Assembly: GCA_003543035.1 (NCBI GenBank)
Contig: DPJL01000009.1
Span: forward strand, 3,822 to 13,999
Origin: Micromonosporaceae bacterium
Lineage (GTDB): Bacteria > Actinomycetota > Actinomycetes > Mycobacteriales > Micromonosporaceae
Length of the DNA stretch: 10,178 bases
Direction: 5' to 3'
Part shown: positions 1 through 5,650 of the stretch, in pieces
Layout of the letters: each line of letters starts with the position of its first letter
Numbering within the stretch: position 1 is the stretch's first letter
Notes under the pieces: model-generated
Database searches by the model: none
Told to the model about the DNA's origin: nothing
What the model saw: the letters and a program-made list of their open reading frames with translations, nothing else
Made by a program: the position numbers and the translations under genes

Positions 1-1127
1 TGTATCAACACTTCCGGGATGTTGATTTTCACCGGGCAGACGTCGTAACACGCGCCGCACAACGTCGACGCGAAGGGCAGGCTCTTGTATTGCCCGGTCA
101 TCTGCGGCGCGAGGATCGCCCCGATCGGGCCGGGATACACCGAGCCGTAGGCATGCCCACCGGTGCGCTCATAGACCGGGCACACGTTCAAGCAAGCGGA
201 GCAACGGATGCAGTGCAAGGCTTGCCGTCCCACGGGATCGGCCAGCACCCTGGTCCGCCCGTTGTCCAATAGCACAATGTGGACGGTCTGTGGCCCGTCG
301 CCTGGCGTGACGCCGGTCCACATTGAGGTGTAAGGGTTCATTCGCTCACCGGTCGACGAACGCGGCAGCAGCTTGAGGAACACGGCCAGATCGCTGAATC
401 GGGGCAGCAGCTTCTCGATGCCCACCACGGTAATCAGGGTTTCGGGAAGGGTCAGGCACATGCGGCCGTTGCCCTCCGACTCGACCACCACGAGGGTGCC
501 CGTCTCCGCGATCGCGAAGTTGGCTCCGCTGACCGCTGTAGTCGCGGTGAGGAATTTGCGCCGCAGATGCGCGCGGGCCAAACCGGCGAGGGTTGCCGGA
601 TCATCGGTCAGATCGGTTGGTGCGCCAGGGATGTGCGTGCTGAACAGATCGCGGATCTGGGTGCGGTTGTAGTGAATGGCCGGCACCAGAATGTGTGAGG
701 GCTTGTCGTGAGCGAGCTGCACGATGAGCTCGGCCAGATCGGTCTCGATCGCCTGGATCCCTTTGGCTGCAAGCGCTTCGTTGAGCTCGATCTCCTGGGT
801 GGCCATCGACTTTACCTTGACGACCTCCTTGGCGTCGCCGGCGAGCCGGGCCACGATCTCACACGCCTGTTTGGCGTCGCGGGCGTGATGGACCTGCGCT
901 CCGCGAGCGATGGCCGCCGCCTCGAATTGGGTCAGCAACTCCGCCAGCCGGGCCATCGTGTCGGTCTTGATGGCCTTTGCCGTCTCGCGCAGCTCTTCCC
1001 AGTCGGGCAGCTCTTCCACCACCCGCGCACGCTTGTCGCGGATGGTGTGCGTGGCCTGCCTCAGGTTCGCGCGAAGCTGCTGGTCAGCCAGGGCCTTGCG
1101 CGCCGCGTCGGGGAAGCTCAGGGGCAT
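1..1127 (-). CDS. lutB: LutB-type lactate utilization iron-sulfur protein (C-terminal end missing)
   Basis: Subunit of the cytoplasmic LutABC complex, which in known systems oxidises L-lactate to pyruvate. The 375 visible residues begin with a LutB-like helical region (PDWEELRETAKAIK near 41-54), followed by the LUD fold with TAVSGANFAIAETGTLVVVESEGNG split across about 198-221. Two ferredoxin-type 4Fe-4S motifs come next: CIRCSACLNVCP (Cys306, 309, 312, 316) and CGACYDVCP (Cys357, 360, 364). The family usually runs to about 470-480 residues, so roughly 100 C-terminal residues lie beyond position 1. I chose the ATG at 1125-1127 because no other start lies just upstream in frame and the N-terminus matches the family; no clear Shine-Dalgarno precedes it. 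lutA is normally next to lutB, but the gene directly upstream here is an unrelated divergent one, so lutA and lutC, if present, lie beyond the left edge or elsewhere. Family assignment is secure; the substrate is inferred from the family. Confidence 0.93.
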   Translation of the reverse strand, partial: MPLSFPDAARKALADQQLRANLRQATHTIRDKRARVVEELPDWEELRETAKAIKTDTMARLAELLTQFEAAAIARGAQVHHARDAKQACEIVARLAGDAKEVVKVKSMATQEIELNEALAAKGIQAIETDLAELIVQLAHDKPSHILVPAIHYNRTQIRDLFSTHIPGAPTDLTDDPATLAGLARAHLRRKFLTATTAVSGANFAIAETGTLVVVESEGNGRMCLTLPETLITVVGIEKLLPRFSDLAVFLKLLPRSSTGERMNPYTSMWTGVTPGDGPQTVHIVLLDNGRTRVLADPVGRQALHCIRCSACLNVCPVYERTGGHAYGSVYPGPIGAILAPQMTGQYKSLPFASTLCGACYDVCPVKINIPEVLI

Positions 1128-1145
1128 CTGGCCATCGTATAGGGG

Positions 1146-1158
1146 ATCATCCGATGAT
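1146..1158. promoter_or_regulatory. Short palindrome upstream of lutB, possible operator
   Basis: ATCATC-C-GATGAT is a perfect 6-bp inverted repeat with a one-base centre. It sits 19-31 bases upstream of the lutB start, in the gap shared with the divergent small gene. Lactate operons are often controlled by GntR-family repressors that bind short palindromes. This one does not match the LldR-type TNGTNNNACNA consensus as I know it, so a regulatory role is only a suggestion. Confidence 0.25.
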
Positions 1159-1282
1159 TGGGCGCCGCAGCCCTGAAATTGATCCATGGATGCCGATTTC
1201 CCTGCTTCCGCCGACTTTGCGACGGTACGTTGGTCGAGGAGTGCGGCAACCAGGCCGCCACGGAATCGGGGGATCCGGAACC

Positions 1283-1573
1283 ATGGGCAAGTTCGAAGAG
1301 CACATCGACAGCGCGAAAGCCAAGGCGGATCAGGACATGAAGCGCCTCAAGGAAGAAAACCAGAAGATCGGCCGGCACGCGAAAGACGATGCGGCCAAGG
1401 TGCGTGAGGGCGCGCAGAAGGTCGAGGCGGGGGCCAAGAAGGCCGCGCAGAACGTGAAGGAAGGCATCCGGTCAGCGGACGAAAAGATCCGCGAAGACGT
1501 GGCATCGGCGGCAGGACGAGTCGAAGCCGACGCCAAGAACATGAAGGACCGGATGAACAAGCCCAAGCGCTGA
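1283..1573 (+). CDS. Small Lys/Ala/Glu-rich amphipathic helical protein, function unknown
   Basis: A 96-residue protein with no Cys or Trp and almost no proline, dense in Lys, Ala, Glu and Asp. It has loosely repeated segments such as AKAKADQDMKRLKEE, AQKVEAGAKKAAQNVKEG and SADEKIREDVASAAGRV. Hydrophobic residues recur every three to four positions, which suggests one long amphipathic or coiled-coil helix, resembling LEA group 3 or apolipoprotein-like stress proteins. There is no signal peptide or membrane segment, so it is probably cytoplasmic. The start is the ATG at 1283 with a G-rich stretch (GGGGG about 10 bases upstream) as a weak ribosome binding site. Longer frames open farther upstream, but their extra residues do not look like protein. 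It stands alone: divergent from lutB, convergent with aspT and ended by a strong hairpin. A stress or desiccation role would be inference from composition only. Confidence 0.72.
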   Translation: MGKFEEHIDSAKAKADQDMKRLKEENQKIGRHAKDDAAKVREGAQKVEAGAKKAAQNVKEGIRSADEKIREDVASAAGRVEADAKNMKDRMNKPKR

Positions 1574-1582
1574 CGCCAGTCG

Positions 1583-1616
1583 GCCGGTGGTGCCCAACGG
1601 ATCGGGCACCACCGGC
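1583..1616. terminator. Bidirectional hairpin terminator between convergent genes
   Basis: A perfect 13-bp inverted repeat, GCCGGTGGTGCCC at 1583-1595 and its complement at 1604-1616, encloses an 8-base loop. It begins 10 bases after the stop of the small helical-protein gene and lies 24 bases beyond the aspT stop, so it can end transcription from both sides. There is no T-run, which is common for actinobacterial hairpin terminators. Confidence 0.8.
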
Positions 1617-1639
1617 TTCGCTATGGCGCGAATTGGTTG

Positions 1640-3322
1640 CTATCGCAGCGAGTGAGCCATCGCGACCACGATCGGGCCGAGCAGTGGCAGCACCACGTTG
1701 GATAGGGCGTAGACGACCGTGTATGACATCAACGGCGTGGTGTTGCCTGCCGCCGTCTGCACCGCAGTGATAGCCGGTGTGCTGCATTGCTGACCTGCCA
1801 CAGCACCCAGGGCGAGCGGCGCCTCCAGCCTCATCACCTTCCACGCCACAAACAGCGATATGCAAGCGGGGACAAGGGTTATCAGGATGCCGGTGATCGG
1901 CAGCGCGATGCCGAAGTCCCGGATGAGCTTGACCGCCGTGGGTCCCGAGCCCAGACCGACAGCGCAGATGAAGGTCGCCAGGCCCAGATCCTTGATCACG
2001 GATGCGGCCGCCGGATGGTACTGCCCGAAGGTGGGGTGTTTGGCCCGCAACCAGCCGAAGAACAGGCCCGTGAGCAGGCAGCCGCCACCGGTGCCCAGAG
2101 ACAGCGGGATGCTGCCCAGATTCAGCGTGAGCTTGCCGATCAGGATGCCCAGCGCCACGCCGATGCCGATGAAGATGAAGTCGGCCTTGACGCCGGGGTC
2201 GATTTTGAAGCCCACCCTGGGTACGAAGGAGTTCAGGTCCTTCTTGGTGCCGGTGAAGCGAAGCACGTCACCGGTGGCGAGCTCGGTCCCCGGCTGCACC
2301 GGCAGCGGATGCTCCATGCGGGTCACGCCGGTGAGGAAGATGCCACGACGCTGATCCACCGGAATCTGCTCACGCAGTGCGCCGATTGTCTCGCCCGCCG
2401 CACCTTTCGCGGTCAGCACCGCCTCCATCTGATCCAACTCGAGGTCCATCCCGTCCGACGGCGCCACCTCCGGGCCGACCAGATTTCCGCCGCGCAGCAA
2501 CACTTCCCGGTGGCCAACGAGCAGCACGACGTCGCCCCTTGCCAGCTTGGTGGCCGCGGCGAAACCGAGCATCTCGCCGCCCCGGTGCACGCGTTCCACC
2601 GTGGTTCCTTGCCCGAAGGCGGTTTCGAGCTGCCCGACCGACTGTCCATTCGCGACAGAGACCTGGTGGGCCCGGCCGACCAACTCGGGCAGCGCCGGAG
2701 CGGCGCCCTCCGCGGTGGAGCCGCCGCCCAGCTTGCGCCAGAGCTTGTCGGCCTCGTCGCGGAGGTTTACCTTCATGATCGATGGGAAGATCTGGCTGCT
2801 CAGCAGCACGATGGTGATCAGGCCCATGATGTAGGAGATGGAATAGGCGGTGCCGACGTTGCTCTGCCAGGCCGCGATCTGCTCCGCCGGCGCGTCCAGT
2901 TTGCCGATCGCGTCGGTCGCGGTGCCGACCACCGCCGACTCGGTCGCACCACCGGCCAGCATGCCCGCTGCCGTGCCGACGTCGAGCTTGAGCAGCACGG
3001 TGGCGACGGCGGTGATGGCGAGGATCGAGACACATTCGATCGCGGTGAAGACGCCGTAGCGCAGGCTCCTGCGGTTGAGGCTGGCGAAGAACGACGGGCC
3101 GGAAAGGTAGCCCAGCGTGAAAATGAACAGAGCGAAGGCGATGTTCTTCACCTGATCGTTCAGGGAGACCTTGCCCCACATGCCCACGAAGATCGCCACG
3201 ATCAGGGTACCGGCGACGCCGCCCAGGGAGATCTTCCAGAACTTCACCTTCCCCAGCGCGAAGCCGAGCGCCAGGCAGATGAACAGGGCCAACTCGGGCG
3301 TGCTGTGCAGGAGGTTCTTCAT
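1640..3322 (-). CDS. aspT: Aspartate:alanine antiporter AspT (AAE family)
   Basis: An integral membrane exchanger that imports aspartate and exports alanine made by AspD. The 560 residues have the family layout. An N-terminal membrane half (about 10-180) contains GGATESAVVGTATDAIG at 124-140. A soluble middle (about 205-375) consists of two TrkA-C/RCK_C-like domains. A second membrane half (about 380-558) contains LGAVAGQQCSTPAITAVQTA at 505-524, the matching repeat of the substrate-path motif. The length fits known AspT proteins of about 540-560 residues. The start ATG at 3322 overlaps the aspD stop in an ATGA arrangement, which indicates translational coupling and one transcript with aspD. 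Aspartate is the expected substrate because of the aspD partner; AAE proteins without that partner can carry other dicarboxylates. A long frame on the opposite strand across this gene is a codon-bias shadow. Confidence 0.93.
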   Translation of the reverse strand: MKNLLHSTPELALFICLALGFALGKVKFWKISLGGVAGTLIVAIFVGMWGKVSLNDQVKNIAFALFIFTLGYLSGPSFFASLNRRSLRYGVFTAIECVSILAITAVATVLLKLDVGTAAGMLAGGATESAVVGTATDAIGKLDAPAEQIAAWQSNVGTAYSISYIMGLITIVLLSSQIFPSIMKVNLRDEADKLWRKLGGGSTAEGAAPALPELVGRAHQVSVANGQSVGQLETAFGQGTTVERVHRGGEMLGFAAATKLARGDVVLLVGHREVLLRGGNLVGPEVAPSDGMDLELDQMEAVLTAKGAAGETIGALREQIPVDQRRGIFLTGVTRMEHPLPVQPGTELATGDVLRFTGTKKDLNSFVPRVGFKIDPGVKADFIFIGIGVALGILIGKLTLNLGSIPLSLGTGGGCLLTGLFFGWLRAKHPTFGQYHPAAASVIKDLGLATFICAVGLGSGPTAVKLIRDFGIALPITGILITLVPACISLFVAWKVMRLEAPLALGAVAGQQCSTPAITAVQTAAGNTTPLMSYTVVYALSNVVLPLLGPIVVAMAHSLR

Positions 3323-5043
3323 TTGGCTGCTGCCCTTGCCTTCGCGGCCGTCTTCTTGGCAGGCGCTGCCGCCGACTTCTTACCGCCGGCGGGCTTTGGT
3401 GAGGCCTTGGCACGCGGCTTCTTGCCGCCGGAGGACTCGAACTCCCCGAGATAGCCCTCCATCACCTCGCGCAGCCAGGTGCCGATCTTCTCGTAGGACT
3501 CCATCTTGAGGTTGGCCAGACTGACTCGCACGCTCCACTGCGGACCGTCGAATCCGCCGCCGTTCATCAGGATCACCGATCCCTTTTCGGCCAGGCGGAA
3601 AACCGGATCCACCGGCTCGAAATTCGCCCGCATCCAGTCGGCGAACTCTTTACTCTGCGTGGTCTCGATGTACCGCATCAGGTCGAGCTCGACGTAGTAA
3701 TGCGCGGCATATTCGTTCTTCGGGATCGACACACCCAATCCTTTGACCAGAGCGTGCAGCCGCCTCGCGATGAGGGACTGGCAGGTGCGGCGGTACTCCT
3801 CCTGCTCGTCCAGCAGCGCGAACAGGCTGAACAAGGTCATCTGGGTCTGCTGCGGCAACGACAACCCGCCGGTGTGATTGAGCGCCACCTGACGGGAGTC
3901 GGCCACCATCCGGTCGATGAACTTAATCTTCTCCGGCTCCAGGGTGAGCGTGCTGTAGCGCTTGTTCAGGGCCGCCTTGTCCAATGCCCGCAGCTTCTTG
4001 AGCTTCTCGTCGAAGATGTTGTCCTGATTCACGGTGACGACGCCGAGGCGCCATCCGGTGCAGCCGAAGTACTTGCTGAACGAATACACCCCGATCGTGT
4101 TGCGCGGCACCGTCGACATCAGCGACTCGAAGCCGTTGATGAAGGTGCCGTAGACGTCGTCGGTGATGATGGCCAGTCCCGGGTTCGAGGTCTGCGTGAT
4201 CTTCTTGATCCGGGCCATCGCGTCCGGCGTCAGCATCACCGAGGGCGGGTTCGACGGGTTCACCACGAACAGCGCCTTGAGCTTCGGGTCGGCGAGCTTG
4301 TCCAGCTCGGACTCCTCGAACTGCCAGGTGTGCAGGCCGTCCAGATTCAGCTTGGTGGCCTGGACTTCGATGACGTTGAAGTGGTACCGGTCGAGTTCGG
4401 GGATCTCGGTGTAGGGCGTGAAGATCGGGGTCATCAGCGCGATCGTGTCGCCCGGCTCGAGGATCTTGTTGACGATGGCGGAGTCGAAGATGTAGCACAT
4501 GGCCGCCGTGCCGCCCTCGGTCGCGAAGACGTCGAAGGTCGTCTTGGGCGGCTTGCCCGCGTACATCTCCTTGGTCAGGTACTGCTTCACGATCTGCTCG
4601 GCGTGGTGCAGCATGCGCGGCGGTTCCGGGTAGTGGTCGCCGATGATGCCATCGGCGAGCTCCCAGACGAAGGCGTCCGCGTCGAAGTCGAGCTTGGCCA
4701 CGCCGTAATCAAGGCTGCGCTGAAGCAGGTCGGCTCCCGGCTCCTTACGGTTCTTCTCAAGGAACTTGGCGAAGCGGGCCGCGATGCCGGATTTCTGTGG
4801 CATGCCGCCGACGCCCTCCCACTCGTCCCAGTCCAGTTTGGACTCGGCGATGCCGAACCTGCCCAGCAGCCAGAAGGCGTCGCGAGGCTCGGTGGCGATC
4901 CAGTTGGGGTTACCCCGCCCGGCGTTGAGCATGGCGATCGCGTTCTCGCGGTCGTTCTCGTCCGCCAGCTTGATGAGCTCGTCCTTTAGCTCGAAGGGGC
5001 TCAGGCTTTCGAGGCGCTTCTGCTCTGCACGCGACGTCTTCAC
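3319..5043 (-). CDS. aspD: Aspartate 4-decarboxylase AspD (PLP enzyme) with Lys/Ala-rich C-terminal tail
   Basis: Fold-type I PLP enzyme converting L-aspartate to L-alanine and CO2, often with side aspartate aminotransferase activity. Visible motifs: VVNPSNPPS at 260-268; TDDVYGTF at 294-301, with the Asp that pairs with the pyridine nitrogen and the Tyr that contacts PLP; SFSKYFGCTGWRLG at 321-334 with the Schiff-base Lys324; and WSVRVSLANL at 503-512, whose Arg506 should hold the alpha-carboxylate. The core matches the usual length of about 530-540 residues. Residues about 538-574 form an extra tail made almost only of Lys, Ala, Pro, Gly, Ser and Arg, like histone-H1 or AlaLys-rich tails. 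The GTG start at 5041-5043 is fixed by GAAGGAG seven bases upstream. It is the first gene of the aspD-aspT unit. The decarboxylase reading rather than plain aminotransferase rests on its large size, its sequence character and the aspT partner. Confidence 0.94.
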   Translation of the reverse strand: MKTSRAEQKRLESLSPFELKDELIKLADENDRENAIAMLNAGRGNPNWIATEPRDAFWLLGRFGIAESKLDWDEWEGVGGMPQKSGIAARFAKFLEKNRKEPGADLLQRSLDYGVAKLDFDADAFVWELADGIIGDHYPEPPRMLHHAEQIVKQYLTKEMYAGKPPKTTFDVFATEGGTAAMCYIFDSAIVNKILEPGDTIALMTPIFTPYTEIPELDRYHFNVIEVQATKLNLDGLHTWQFEESELDKLADPKLKALFVVNPSNPPSVMLTPDAMARIKKITQTSNPGLAIITDDVYGTFINGFESLMSTVPRNTIGVYSFSKYFGCTGWRLGVVTVNQDNIFDEKLKKLRALDKAALNKRYSTLTLEPEKIKFIDRMVADSRQVALNHTGGLSLPQQTQMTLFSLFALLDEQEEYRRTCQSLIARRLHALVKGLGVSIPKNEYAAHYYVELDLMRYIETTQSKEFADWMRANFEPVDPVFRLAEKGSVILMNGGGFDGPQWSVRVSLANLKMESYEKIGTWLREVMEGYLGEFESSGGKKPRAKASPKPAGGKKSAAAPAKKTAAKARAAAK

Positions 5044-5050
5044 GGCGGTT

Positions 5051-5057
5051 CTCCTTC
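5051..5057 (-). promoter_or_regulatory. Ribosome binding site of aspD
   Basis: On the minus strand this reads GAAGGAG, followed by a 7-base spacer and the GTG start at 5043. It supports the GTG as the true start. Confidence 0.8.
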
Positions 5058-5100
5058 ACGACAGCAAGAACGATCTATGACAAAACGGGCACGCGGCGTC

Positions 5101-5166
5101 GCGGACCAGCACTTTGGCCAGCCTATTAATGATCAGGAAGTTGATTTGGCGGTTTGTCGAAAACCG
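5101..5166. promoter_or_regulatory. Divergent intergenic promoter/operator region between aspD and the YCII gene
   Basis: The 5058-5204 gap must hold the aspD promoter and probably that of the YCII-related gene. Its most AT-rich part is around 5121-5160, with TTAATGATCA near 5126-5135. CGGTTT-GTCGA-AAACCG at 5150-5166 is a perfect 6-bp inverted repeat with a 5-base spacer and could be an operator. I could not place convincing -35/-10 pairs on either strand. Confidence 0.3.
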
Positions 5167-5204
5167 GGGTGGCCTCTTCGTCATCGGTGTAGAAGGCTCA
5201 ACCT

Positions 5205-5210
5205 AGGAGG
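5205..5210 (+). promoter_or_regulatory. Ribosome binding site that decides the YCII gene start
   Basis: A full AGGAGG. It lies only 2 bases from the ATG at 5213 but 8 bases from the ATG at 5219, so translation should begin at 5219. Confidence 0.85.
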
Positions 5211-5218
5211 AGATGACC

Positions 5219-5581
5219 ATGAAGTACGTGATGATGATCTGCGGCGACCCCAGCGCCTATGCCGGGCTCTCCGAAGAGGAGATGAAGGCCGGGTACCAGG
5301 AGATCTTCGCCCACGTCGAGAAGTGGCAGAAGCTTGGCCGCTATGTCGAGGGCGGCGCCGAGCTGCAGGGCCGGGACACCGCTCGGACCGTCAGGCGCAA
5401 CGGATCAGGTGGCGTGGTCGTCACCGACGGCCCCTACACCGAGATCAAGGAGCAGATCGGCGGCTTCATGCTGATCGAGGCGGATTCGCTTGCCGAGGCG
5501 CTCGAGACGGCGTCGGAGTGGCCCGGGATCAAGTTCGGCGCCTCGATCGAGGTGCGGCCGATCGTGGTACACGAACGCTGA
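5219..5581 (+). CDS. YCII-related (DGPF-type) domain protein
   Basis: A 120-residue cytoplasmic protein starting MKYVMMICGD. It has the features of the YCII-related / DGPF family: an N-terminal beta strand MKYVMMI, a central TDGPYTEIKEQIGGFMLIEA with the hallmark DGP(F/Y)xExKEQxGGF, and the following helix SLAEALETASEWP, ending in VRPIVVHER. The fold is ferredoxin-like, of the dimeric alpha-beta barrel type. Biochemical roles are unknown for most members. In actinobacteria these genes often sit beside ECF sigma factors, but none is present here. The ATG at 5219 is preferred over 5213 because of the AGGAGG spacing. It is probably a single-gene unit, ended by the hairpin at 5589-5624 and divergent from aspD. 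A link to either aspartate metabolism or the peptide cluster is unsupported. Confidence 0.9.
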   Translation: MKYVMMICGDPSAYAGLSEEEMKAGYQEIFAHVEKWQKLGRYVEGGAELQGRDTARTVRRNGSGGVVVTDGPYTEIKEQIGGFMLIEADSLAEALETASEWPGIKFGASIEVRPIVVHER

Positions 5582-5588
5582 TTGCCTG

Positions 5589-5624
5589 CCTGGGCCTGCC
5601 TTCCCGGCCGGAGGTAGGCCCAGG
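5589..5624 (+). terminator. Strong hairpin after the YCII gene, just ahead of the regulator gene
   Basis: CCTGGGCCTGCC at 5589-5600 pairs with GGTAGGCCCAGG at 5613-5624, a 12-bp stem with one G-U pair and a 12-base loop. It begins 8 bases after the YCII stop and ends 26 bases before the regulator's GTG. It is most likely a terminator. Its closeness to the next start leaves little room for a separate promoter, so an attenuator is also possible. Confidence 0.65.
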
Positions 5625-5650
5625 GTGCTTCGGCACACTACGATCGGGCC

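Noticed and set aside
2370..3413. Second minus-strand open frame of 347 codons overlapping aspT
   Set aside because: Arg/Gly/Pro-rich frame-shifted reading of aspT and the aspD end, with no recognisable domain.
1787..3454. Long plus-strand open frame of 555 codons opposite aspT and the aspD end
   Set aside because: It is rich in Arg, Gln, His, Asp and Gly with no domain pattern, and lies antisense to a gene with clear membrane and RCK_C features. It is a GC-bias shadow.
3700..4989. Plus-strand open frame of 429 codons opposite aspD
   Set aside because: Val/Leu/Arg/Asp-rich translation without motifs. The minus strand holds all the PLP-enzyme motifs.
5213..5581. YCII gene starting at the ATG at 5213
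   Set aside because: The AGGAGG is only 2 bases away from this ATG; the ATG at 5219 has the proper 8-base spacing.
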